From Armigeres subalbatus (taxonomy: Eukaryota > Arthropoda > Insecta > Diptera > Culicidae): DNA of 64,000 bases. The stretch is from contig NC_085141.1 in NCBI RefSeq assembly GCF_024139115.2, positions 173,922,994-173,986,993 of the forward strand, read 5' to 3'. Positions 54,007 to 63,640 of this stretch are shown in pieces (the first letter of the stretch is position 1; each line of letters begins with the position of its first letter). The notes below the pieces were generated by a model, which saw only the letters and a list, made by a program, of their open reading frames with translations, did not search any database and was not told where the DNA came from. The position numbers and the translations under genes were made by a program.

Positions 54007-54310
54007 ATTCTGTCTGTCTGCAAAATAAATTGTTACAGAAATGCCTAATGGATTAGATATATAAAGAAGATTCTTACTTACGGTCTCAGAAGAATCCGAA
54101 GCTATCCAAACAATTTTAAGCAAAATTTTAGGTTATTTACATTGTAAACAAATGCATGTTTGATTCAACATCAATAGTTTTGTTGAAACAACCTAATATT
54201 TGAGTTTGATATTAGATAACTTCATCATCAACCAACAACCTAATTCATAGTTGAAACAAAATAAACTTTAGATGGAAGGACCCAAAATTTAGGATGAAAT
54301 AACCTACATC

Positions 54311-54573
54311 AATTCTAGATTGCTTTGAGAATAGGTCGTATGTGCAAACGAGAGATTCTCTTTGGTCACGCTCTCTTAGGCTAATATATCGGCTAGTTTT
54401 GCATGTTTTGCTACATTTCCACTTCAGCATGATAAACAAAGCTATTGTCTTTGGATATCTAACAAGAAATTCGAAGTAAACTTTTGTATAGTTTCGTAAT
54501 AATCGAAAGAGAATAGATCCAAAGAGAGACTCTCTTTTGCACATACGACCTATTTTCAAAGCACTCTAGAATT
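54311..54573. mobile_element. foldback MITE with AATTCTAGA ends
   Basis: AATTCTAGATTGCTTTGAGA and AATAGGTCGTATGTGCAAA at the left are mirrored at the right (54,525-54,573). The loop is about 130 bp. Confidence 0.75.
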
Positions 54574-54879
54574 TTGCTTTAAACTAAATTCATGACTTCG
54601 TATCAACCCATTAAAATTGTTAGTTATAAACAAATGACATGGGTTGAAATAACAAACTTGTAGTTCAGAACAACCAAAATTTTAGTTTGCAAAATAACCA
54701 AACATTTGGTTGTTTCAAACTAATTCGTTTTTGCTCCGTGTTAGTTACTCTTCGTGACGGTTACAAATTTTAAGCTTTGGAATGTAGGAATGGGCGATAC
54801 CGATACGATATTTCGGGAATCGATATTTTCGCTCCGATTAATCGATATTTTGTATCGATTTTTGCCTTTCTCGTACAAC
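54574..54879. other. intergenic, nothing recognised
   Basis: Contains repeated 'ggttgaaat' and 'aatcgatatttt' words but no definable feature. Confidence 0.35.
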
Positions 54880-55200
54880 AAAGTTGTACCAGAAAGGCTT
54901 TCATTTCACTCCCAAAACGTACTTTTTATAGAGCGCTTGTAGACCCATAGTATTATATACCATTCGATTCAGCTCGACAAACTGAGCAAATGTCTGTCTG
55001 TCCGTGTGTGTGTCCGTGTGTGTGTGTGTGTGCGTATGTGTGTGCACATTGAAACATTAGCCAATTTTTCTAGTACTAAACCTGAATCGATTTTGCTACA
55101 ACAAGTTGCATTCGATGGGGAATGTTTTCTTCTTGTTCACTATTGAGTTTCATAATGATGGCACTTCTCAAAAAATAGTAAATATTCAAAGAGTTATGAG
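54880..55200 (+). repeat. mosquito interspersed repeat with GT microsatellite
   Basis: Begins 'ctttctcgtacaacaaag', then 'ttgtaccagaaaggc', 'gacccatagtattatatacc', 'cagctcgacaaactgag', a (TG)n run at 54,995-55,045 and 'acaacaagttgcattcga'. It matches 60,160-60,400 in the same order, and partly 1-195. Confidence 0.8.
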
Positions 55201-55239
55201 ACATCATTATTTCGTAACAAATAAGCTATCGATTTTCTA

Positions 55240-55998
55240 CACGGATAACTTCGTAAACTCATTAATGAGTAAAAAAATAACCATTTTTTGATCTCATATA
55301 AAGCTGTCAGAAAATGTGGAAAATTTGACAACTTGAAATGGGTGAAAAACCACTCATTTTGAGAATGTTGACCAACTTCTAAAACGTTTATTTTCAAACC
55401 CATAAATGGGTGAAAAAAGTCTTTGGCAGTTTTTGTTTAACATGAAGCTGCCAGTTGCGTATTAATACGGCCTTGCGGAAATTACAAGGATTATTGTGAC
55501 CTGATTCTACGCGTGAACCATGGAGCAACTTGAACGTAAGTAATTGAAAATATATTAAACTGAATGTAAATAACCTAACAGTTAGTTTTTTGAATTATCA
55601 GGATCGGAACCGATGGACAAAACCAAGATGCGGGCTGCCTAGATTAAAGAAAAAATATCAATGTATCAGCTCTAACTTTAATAGAATGTAAAATTCATTA
55701 ATATATTAAATAAACAAATACACGTGAGCATTTTATTTGTTGTACTTTTCCTTGAATCTGGAATAAATCCCATTTTTATTATTTTTCATTCTATCTCCAT
55801 TCCCAAAAATGAGAGTTTTTTACCCATTTTCGCCAAAATTCAATTTCCCTAAATGGGTAAAAATGCCACATTTTTTGACATATATTGCGTTTACTCATTT
55901 ATGAGTAAAACGTGATTTACTCATTATATGAGTAGATCCACTTATACTTCAAAATGAGTGAAAATTTACCCTTTAATGAGTTTACGAGGTTCTCCGTG
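55240..55998. mobile_element. 759-bp TA-flanked element with ACTCATTAATGAGT motifs
   Basis: Ends CACGGATAACTTCGTAAACT and, inverted, CACGGAGAACCTCGTAAACT, with TA on both sides. The palindrome ACTCATTAATGAGT and relatives (ACTCATTTATGAGT, ACTCATTATATGAGT) recur near both ends. The ends resemble the CACGG...CCCATTAATGGG foldbacks at 51.8 and 52.6 kb, so these are probably one superfamily. It carries the small spliced frame 55,520-55,642. Confidence 0.8.
55520..55642 (+). other. miniature spliced ORF inside a transposon
   Basis: ATGGAGCAACTTGAAC is followed by a 66-bp intron with GTAAGT donor and a TTATCAG acceptor. The joined frame continues (SEPMDKTKMRAA) to TAG, 18 residues. AATAAA follows at 55,709-55,714. 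It looks like the end of a captured cellular gene, or the remains of a transposase gene. Function is unknown. Confidence 0.35.
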
Positions 55999-56154
55999 TA
56001 GGTTATGTTCTCCCAAGACACAATTTATTCGAAACCGGCACACTGACAGCATAGAATACACAGCTTACACGGAAGAAAAAACTTCACAAAGAAACATAGA
56101 AACCCATTAATGAGTTAAAAAGTACCTATTTTAAGATTTCATGTATACACTGAA

Positions 56155-56320
56155 AATTCTCGTTTATTTTTTCAAAATGACCTAAGAAACATATTTCCAT
56201 GAATGAATTTTAATATTGCGATCAACAGACCAATATGATAGCTTTTGATTGCAGTACACAAATTAATTCATGAATAAAAGGTGACATATGTTCTTTTTAA
56301 AAGTTAAGCGTCATTTCTGC
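56155..56320. mobile_element. short inverted-repeat element
   Basis: 'ttcaaaatgacctaagaaac' and 'ccatgaatgaatttt' at the left are mirrored by 'attaattcatgaataaaag' and 'gttctttttaaaagttaagcg' at the right. It is related to the ends of the element at 57,750-58,620. Confidence 0.55.
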
Positions 56321-56458
56321 CATTTCTTTCCCCTATGGGCCGATGTGAGCAGTGAGAAGTGAAAAGTGAGACGTGAGAAGTGCGAAGTGAGGAGTGAAAA
56401 GTAAGAAGTAAGAAATGAAAAATCACCAGATGATCCGAAATGAAAACAAAAATGTTTT

Positions 56459-56588
56459 AAACCGTCTAAGACGAATTAAGTACTGTCCATTTAATTCCAC
56501 CAGTTAACTGGTGGAATTAAATGGACAGTACTTAATTCGTCTTAGACGGTTTAATACATTCCACTAAACGAGCTTAATATATTTTTCT
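56459..56588. mobile_element. palindromic element, 11-bp flanking direct repeat
   Basis: A perfect 98-bp palindrome (56,457-56,554; centre AGTTAACT) with a one-sided tail ending ATATATTTTTCT. It is flanked by AAAAATGTTTT at 56,448-56,458 and 56,589-56,599. Inverted relative to 47,409-47,547. Confidence 0.85.
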
Positions 56589-56599
56589 AAAAATGTTTT

Positions 56600-57615
56600 T
56601 CCAAATTTAATCTAGACTATCCTTTGAAAAGAGCTGAAATTTTTTTGCTAATATTTTCAAATGGATATAATAGAAAAACGACGCATCCCACAAAAAAGTG
56701 TTGTATGGGTGACCATCGCAAAATCAGTCAAACTTTCTAGTGAAAATATCGGAAACAATCCAAATTGAGCCCTACACTGAAAAAATCAGTTTAAAAATTT
56801 TAAAGTCGATTTGCGAAAAAACGCCCTTTTTTATTTAAATGAAATTTTGTCTCAAGATAGGTGATTATGTTCCCTACCAACCGTCCATACATCGCAAGCT
56901 GGGCACTCTTAAGGAAAAAAAGTTTTTCTAACAAAAACTTTTTCTTGTCGGAATTATTTTCAGTGTATTTTCATCTGAAATTAAACCAATGAAAGCCATC
57001 GTTATAGAACCCCAAGCAAATCTATTTTTATGATACATTGTCTAATTTAGCCACTAAATATAGTTTGTTTTTAAATTAAGAGTAATATTAAGAAGGGGTT
57101 TATATCTTCAAAAAAAATATTATATTCCATTATTAGCTTCTTTAGTTGCGACCAGTTACGACCAAAACATTGTACTCTGCCTGACTGTACAGGAATACTT
57201 AATATGAGTATATTATGTATACATATGTTAAATCCACCCTTAAAGACACTGAAAAATCAATTCCGTCAAGAAAAGTTTTTGTTAGAAATTTTTCCCTTCA
57301 AAGTGCCCAGCTTGCGATGTCTGGACGGTTCGTCGGGCCCATCCTCACCTATCTTGAGACAAACTTTCGTCCAAATCGAAAAGGGCGTTTTTTGCAAATC
57401 GACTTTTAATTTTTTAAATCGATTTTTTTTAGTGTAGGGTTCAATTTTGAGTTTTTCAAAAAAATTTATTAGAAAGTTTGACTGATTTTGCGATAGTCAC
57501 CCATACAACACTTTTTTGTAGGAAGGGTCGTTTTCGCTTATATCCATTTGAAAAAATCAGTAAAAACAAGTTTGACCCTTTTCAAAAGATAGTCTGAATC
57601 AAATTTGAATAAACT
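56600..57615. mobile_element. 1-kb foldback element with arms of about 350 bp
   Basis: The left arm 56,600-56,950 and right arm 57,260-57,615 are inverted copies: 'gtgttgtatgggtgacc' with 'gtcacccatacaacac', 'cgcaagctgggcac' with 'gtgcccagcttgcg', and 'tgtctcaagataggtga' with 'tcacctatcttgagaca'. The spacer is about 310 bp. No transposase ORF; ORFs at 57,204-57,437 lie in the arm. Confidence 0.85.
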
Positions 57616-57749
57616 AAGTATGCACTTTTCTTTTAACTGCACTTCTTAAATATTGACCAATAAATTTACAAAAAGTCAACTTAAACAATCAGAACACTTG
57701 CAAGTTCCCAAAAAGTTCTATTTTGGCTTTACGCATTTTATTACATTTC

Positions 57750-58620
57750 CCGCATAACTTTTCAAAAGGACCTAAGTAAAAAATTTTCATGAATTCTCGC
57801 TTAACTTTTCAAAAGGACGTAAGTAACATTTTTTTTCATGAAGTAATTTGAATACTGCACTCAATATTGTGATTCTCGAGATATTATAGCATTTTGCTCA
57901 TTCACCTCTGCCTCGCTTAGTTGTGCGCCGCTAAGGTATTGTGTCATATTATGGTACTTTACTCAATTTAAGTGTAGAATATTATTGCCTTTCTCACCAA
58001 AGAATAGACTTCCGTGCAAATTTGTCGAAGTACCAAAACAAATGCTCACACGTCCAATTGTATAGAAATTAGCGAAAGCACAATCCAAAACATCATTCTT
58101 GCACCTTATCTCACACCCCAAACAGCTCTTTCTTACAGTGGAGACGTCATCCATATATGGAGAAACTGGTGGGAACATATTTTGGTGGGACAATATTTTT
58201 TGCATGGGAGTCGAACACGGCGCAAAATTTGCAATACATCACAAATTAAACATAATTGCACTACTAATATCCACTTAAACAATATCCCGAACGCAACACA
58301 GGCGAAAGAAAAGCAAAAAACTACTAAACCTTGAACAATTTCACTTAAAAATATCTTTTCGTAAAGGGACGACAATATGCTACATACCTTACAAGCGAAT
58401 GTGGAAAAGCTTACCGAAAGCTCACATCTATTTGACATTGGTTTATTTACTTTTTGCATGGCGCACAACTCGGCGCATGGGACCCGGCGCGTAACTGGTG
58501 AGCCAGTATGCTAATTTTAGAAAAGAATCGCAATAGCTTTCATGTTGTTCTGTTGATTGCAGTACTCAAATTAATTCATGAAAAAAATGTTACTTAGGTC
58601 CTTTTGATAAATTATGCGAG
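57750..58620. mobile_element. inverted-repeat element, about 870 bp
   Basis: Left CGCATAACTTTTCAAAAGGA plus 'cctaagtaa' is mirrored at the right by 'ttacttaggtccttttga' and 'aaattatgcg'. A second copy of the left motif lies at 57,806-57,830. Overlapping ORFs at 58,014-58,468 show no transposase motif. Confidence 0.65.
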
Positions 58621-58802
58621 ATCTATAGTACAGCAGAAAGTCCATTGCTGATAAACGTTCATTTCGAACAATACACCGCAGATTGCTGGTTAATTTTTTT
58701 TTGACATATACTCTGTCTCGCTCAAACCAACAGCGAATAATCTAGCGACTACTTTAACGAACTATTTAAGGAACAGCTATTGTGTATCCGGAATAAATTT
58801 AT

Positions 58803-58995
58803 ACCGCTTTTTATACCGAAGTTGGATTTTTCTCCAGATACAGGCAACTTTCCCAACTTCGGAAGTAGTGCGCTGGATTCGCCTAAAGATGCGCTAAACA
58901 ACGCATCAATTAGTTTGACAAACAAAACTTCGGAAGAAAGTTCGGTTCGGAAGTCCCGACTTCCGAATTCTAACTTGGTGCTACGCCGACAATAC
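58803..58995 (+). repeat. 193-bp interspersed repeat, copy 2
   Basis: Same length and orientation as 53,506-53,698, about 10 substitutions apart. No terminal inverted repeats or target duplication could be defined. Confidence 0.85.
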
Positions 58996-60159
58996 TTTAA
59001 CCGACCGTGTCCATTTAGCAAGTACGGTGTTGAACATAATCTGGAGATTAAAATAACACTTAATAAAGTTTTAAAAAAAACTTAGCAAGTAACCGCACAA
59101 TATTGAGTAAAACAAATTAAGGGTGTAGCATTTCTGCATGCGGTGAATAAATTTCGCACCGTGTATATAACTGACAGCATGAATGTTTGTGTTGCTTCTT
59201 CCGTGCTTTATTGATGATGCTAACCTCTCAAGCAAAGTTTTCCAAAGCTTCAAATGTGGAACACGAAAACTAATGGACGAACACACACGCGCTAGAGACC
59301 CGAAGCCGATGACTTCATCCGCCTCAACACAGCTGTTAAAGTTTCGTCGTTGGAAATAAAAATCGCATACCTACGTACATGCTTTCTCGTGCGCTCGTTA
59401 CGTTTGCTGCCATTTTGTTTCATGCTTTGGAAGGAAAGAAGAGGCGTGTCATTAAGGCTAACTGCTTTTTGGTTTGGTTGGTTTGGGTGGAATGATGGTG
59501 TAGTTTGGGCATATGGGTGATTTAAACATAACATTCGTTTTCATACACCTCCTTATTTCCATATTATGCGGCTTTTTTTTTTCATTTATATTTATGTGAA
59601 TTGTTGGTTTCATTTTCACAAATGTACTTGTACAATTATTACACAAAGGGATGCAAAATCAATGTATGACATACAACTATGTAGTATGATTGAACTTTAA
59701 TATTATCAATTTCCCACCTTATCGGCCGCGACGATTTTAAATCGTCGCAAAACAAATTGACGCCAAAATCGTCGCCAGCAGAAATGGCCATAAGATCTGT
59801 CAAATCAACTGTGAACAAAATTTTATACACTTAATAATCACATTATTTCCCAAAATTGAGCCCTGTTGTTTAATGCAGATTGACATTATTTACCAATAAA
59901 ACTAACATAATTTTAGAATAAAGATGTTGGCGACGATTTTGATAGTGCCTAAAAAATGGTCGGCGCGTTTTGTTACCAAGGAAACAGACAATATTACATT
60001 GGTGAAAAAACACTACGTGGGAATCAGGAAAGTTGGAAACATATCGAATTTTAATCCATATGCATTTTTCAAAACGCGCCGTTGCGCTAATCATTGTATT
60101 TACTATCGCTAATCATTGTACTACCGCACGATCGCATATTTGTAACATATGCATTTTTT
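58996..60159. other. intergenic, nothing recognised
   Basis: AT-rich. Several ORFs of 60-80 codons on both strands overlap each other and lack protein features. Confidence 0.4.
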
Positions 60160-60635
60160 CCTTTCTCGTACAACAAAGTTGTACCGAAAGGCTATATGAT
60201 TGCTAAGAAAAACTTGATAGAAGGCCCGGAGACCCATAGTGTTATATACCGATCGACTCAGCTCGACAAACTGAGGTGACGTCTGTTTTTTTGTGTATGT
60301 GTGTGTATGTGTACAAATTTTGTAGGCACACTTTTTAGAACTTAGAATTATCCGATTTACTCGCAACAAGTTGCATTCGACGGGGAATTGTTTGCTATTG
60401 GAAATTGGCCCGATCATTGCTTTTCGGAATTATTGAAAAAACATTGTTTTTCCCCAAAGGTCCCCCTTGAAAATTCAAAGAACAATTTTTTTTGAATGGT
60501 GGCAAGGCAAAAATATTAAAAATGATCGAAAAATGTGATCTATTCCCCAAAGAGCTTTTTGACCTTTCTAATGTGATTTTTTCAATATATTTTATAATGC
60601 ACGAGAAAGGCATCATCACTGCTAGGTGGATTAAT
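60160..60635 (+). repeat. mosquito interspersed repeat, most complete copy
   Basis: Begins 'ctttctcgtacaacaaagt' and 'tgtaccgaaaggct', contains 'gacccatagtgttatatacc' and a GT-rich run, and ends 'cacgagaaaggcatcatc', 'actgctaggtggattaat'. The opening CTTTCTCGTACAA and closing CACGAGAAAG are roughly inverted, which may make it a DNA element. Copies at 1-195 and 54,880-55,200 are partial. Confidence 0.75.
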
Positions 60636-60639
60636 CTGG

Positions 60640-61135
60640 GTTTTTATAGCTGACTAGCTGTATGTACCCGGCCTTGCTCGGAGTTGCCAGTTTAATTCGC
60701 AGTTTTTTTCACCATCGGAATTGGAATAGGTCAAAAGGATAATTGTGTTTTCTTATTGATATTTCATCATTTGATTAAAAGAAGGTAGATTACATTTGAA
60801 AACATTGACTGATTTTGAAAATGGGATCAAACCCAAAATCGCTTTATTCCGGGCAAACGTCTATTTCTAAAGAAGGAAAAACATACACCGATGCCTTATT
60901 CCGGAAAAACGTCTATTTTTAAAGAAATGATCACATTTACCGTCCAGAAGGAAACACTTTAATCATTGCTTTTCTCTGGGCAAACCATGATTTCGATGAA
61001 GTGTTGAGTTGATCGATCCCTGTCATCTTCGCCTTCTTAAGAAAAAGAATGTTTGTTCCAAATTTGGTTGAAATCGGGCAAGGGGTACAGAAGTTATGCT
61101 GGAACATTGGATCATTGCATACCTTGCTTTTATTT
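60640..61135. repeat. start of a dispersed 'cccggccttgctcgg' repeat
   Basis: Contains 'gctgtatgtacccggccttg' and internal similarity ('ttattccgggcaaacgtcta' at 60,844 versus 'ttattccggaaaaacgtcta' at 60,897), then a single 'ccaaatttggttgaaatcgg' unit near 61,058. It is continuous in content with the array at 61.6-62.5 kb. Confidence 0.6.
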
Positions 61136-61139
61136 ATTA

Positions 61140-61470
61140 ATCTTGAATCATTATCATATAATTATCATACCTTTTAAAATTTGGAATAAAGGTTACTCGA
61201 TTATGGATCACTATGCAATTTGATCATTCATAATCATCAATCATTAATCATATCGATCGTTAATCATTAACCATACACATAGTGTGTCAACATTTAATCA
61301 CGATCGGTAATCGTTAATCATAATCCAACGGTTTTTTCATCTATTATTCATAATCGTTAATTATTGTCAAAAATGAATTTAATCATTAATCATTATCAGT
61401 CATCATTTTCAAAAATTATAATTCATTAATCATAATCTTTAATCATAGAGTTGAATGATTTAATCATTTA
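61140..61470. repeat. degenerate AATCATTA repeat tract
   Basis: About 330 bp dominated by variants of 'aatcattaatcat'; no other signal. It interrupts the dispersed repeat above. Confidence 0.85.
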
Positions 61471-61599
61471 ATCTGCTTAGAATTGGTCCTGGGGTCAGGA
61501 GTTACACTGAATTGCCCGTTTTCTAAAGACAACCGCTTTCCCTTTACCCTTCCTCTTTTCTCAACGGCCATTTCACCCCTTTGTTATCTTCTCCTAGGG

Positions 61600-62570
61600 A
61601 TAGAAAATGTGTGTGTACCAAATTTGGTTGAAATCGGTACAGGGGTTCAGAAGTTACACTAAATTGCCCGTTTTCTGAACAATACCCTCCCTTCAGACCC
61701 CTACCCCTTATCCAAATTTCCCTCCCGTACGATCGGCTCCTCATAGTGAATATGTGTACAAAATTTGATTGAAATCGGTCCTGGGGTTGGGAGTTACACT
61801 GAGTTGCTCGTTTTCCAAAGACAACACCTCCCCTATACCCTCCCTTTTTTCCAATGACCATCCCATCCCTTTGTTATCTTTTCCTTATGATGTAGAATGT
61901 GTGTACCAAATTTGGTTTGAAGAAATCGGTACAGGGGTTCATGATTTACTTTGAATTGCCCGTTTTCTAAACAAAACCCTCCTCCAGACCCCTCCCCTTT
62001 CCCAAATCCCTCCCATATGATTACCTCCTCGTAGTGAATATGTGTACAAAATTTGGTTGAAATCGGTCCTGGGAGTTGAAAGTTACACAGAATTGTTCGT
62101 TTTCTGAACAAAACCCTCCTCCCACCACCCCTCCCCTTTTCTACATGACCATCCCACCCCTTTGTTAACTTCCTCTGAGGATAGAGAATGTCTGTACCAA
62201 ATTTGGTTGAAATCGGTCCTGGAGTTGAAAGTTACACAGAATTGTTCGTTTTCTGAACAAAACCCTCCCACCACCCTCCCCTTTTCTACATGACCATCCC
62301 ACCCCTTTGTTAACTTCCTCTGAGGATAGAGAATGTCTGTACCAAATTTGGTTGAAATCGGTCCTGGGAGTTGAAAGTTACACAGAATTGTTCGTTTTCT
62401 GAACAAAACCCTCCCACCACCCTCCCCTTTTCTACATGACCATCCCACCCCTTTGTTAACTTCCTCTGAGGATAGAGAATGTCTGTACCAAATTTGGTTG
62501 AAATCGGCCAAGTGGTTCAGAAGTAGTTAGCGAACATACATACATAGATTGGTTTTTATATATATAGAAG
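61600..62570. repeat. 143-bp tandem array, about 7 units
   Basis: 'accaaatttggttgaaatcg' recurs at about 61,617, 61,758, 61,904, 62,047, 62,196, 62,339 and 62,486 (spacing 138-151 bp). Early units alternate between 'tgtaccaaat' and 'tgtacaaaat' forms; the last three are nearly identical. It ends 'cgaacatacatacatagatt' with a 'tatatatag' tail, the usual end of this arthropod repeat. Minus-strand ORFs here are repeat by-products. Confidence 0.85.
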
Positions 62571-62754
62571 ATATCGGATTTCGATTTTTTCTAATTCCGA
62601 GACAATATCCGTAATATTCAAAAGTAAAAATATAGCACAGTATAGGCACAATCTGTTAAAAACAGCGAAACTTTGGTGTGACTCGATGATCTGAAAATCT
62701 GAAATTCTAGTACATATTTGGTAATCCGTAAGATTTAGAAAGTGGCAGTTCTGC

Positions 62755-63042
62755 AAAGTTGTTCAAGAGGTCAAAATGAAACTGTTGCAGCTCATTTGGT
62801 TTCGGAACTCATCCGCTTGGAGGCACTAGTGTATATTTTTTTGTCATTAAGGAGACTTTCAGCCCTATGTTGGCTCGTCTCACGCTCTAATGTATAAGGG
62901 AATACTCGGCGGGGTAGAAATTGTGAAATCCATAAGATTTGGAAAATTGCAGTCTTCTATAAAATTGTTCAAGAAGTCAAAACGTAACTGTCGCAGATCA
63001 TATTATTTCGGATCTCGTCCGTTTGGCAACGCTAGTGTCTAT
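62755..63042 (+). repeat. 290-bp repeat, copy of 53,192-53,483
   Basis: Same block in opposite orientation. At the right, a third half-unit-like stretch ('gttgttcaagaa') continues to about 63,120, suggesting that the source repeat is longer. Confidence 0.85.
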
Positions 63043-63354
63043 GGGAATATTCATTGGGTTGGATATTTTGGAATCCGTAATATTTAGAACGTTGTTAGCT
63101 TCAACAAAGTTGTTCAAGAATTTACAATGTTTAGAAAACTAATATGTGAATATGTACGTTAAGTACCGTTGCTGATGAAGAATGTGTATAGCCGCCAGTC
63201 ATTCTAAATACTCACGCTCCTCTAATGTGAAAGTGTACTATACACATGTGGAAGTGTTGGCTTGAGAAATGGATTGCGAGTGATTTGACTATGCGTCCAA
63301 TTTGGGAATCTCGAGCTCGTTCAGTAGCCGCTAGGTTGCGAAGGCCGGCGGAGG

Positions 63355-63579
63355 TCCTTCGTAGCTTAGTTGGTTAAAGCACCAGTCTAGCGTACTGTAG
63401 GGGTTCTTTCTAAAATTACGTAACGCTAAATTTGGTGATTTTGAACCCCCACTAACACTTTTTGTATGGAAGATTTTTTTTTGTATGGGTCGTAACGCTC
63501 GACTTGACCCCATCCCTCCCCCTTCAGCGTTACGTAATTTGTGAAAGGACCCTAGGGTGTTCGAGTCCCATCGAAGGGA
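63355..63579 (+). repeat. tRNA-like segment interrupted by a MITE
   Basis: 5' TCCTTCG (63,355-63,361) pairs with CGAAGGG (63,572-63,578). The A-box TAGCTTAGTTGG (63,362-63,373) and B-box GTTCGAGTCCC (63,559-63,569) match pol III consensus. The anticodon loop would be CTAGCGT (anticodon AGC). The MITE at 63,401-63,552 splits the variable region; without it the length would be about 72 nt. It is a tRNA pseudogene or tRNA-derived repeat head. Confidence 0.7.
63401..63552. mobile_element. MITE with GGGTYCTTTC ends
   Basis: Left GGGTTCTTTC and 'attacgtaacgct' are mirrored by 'agcgttacgtaat' and GAAAGGACCC at the right. It is flanked by TAG on both sides (63,398-63,400; 63,553-63,555), so the duplication is TA or TAG. 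There is no ORF. Confidence 0.88.
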
Positions 63580-63640
63580 AAGTGGTTACCTCCAATACAT
63601 TTGCCAAATCAATATCTTCCACATAACGTACCAGGTGCTA

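Larger units (their letters stand above)
63165..63640 (+). repeat. single-copy relative of the 38-42 kb array unit
   Basis: 'gttgctgatgaag', 'ctaaatactcac', 'gattgcgagtgattt', 'gcggaggtccttcgtagc' and 'ggttacctccaatacattt' appear in the same order as in the array units, but here there is no palindrome. It holds the tRNA-like segment 63,355-63,579. Confidence 0.75.

Noticed and set aside
61544..62511. Minus-strand ORFs of 90-140 codons
   Set aside because: They repeat with the 143-bp unit and carry no protein signature beyond that repeat.
63355..63579. Functional tRNA-Ala(AGC)
   Set aside because: A 152-bp MITE interrupts it, and the acceptor sequence does not resemble a normal insect tRNA-Ala.
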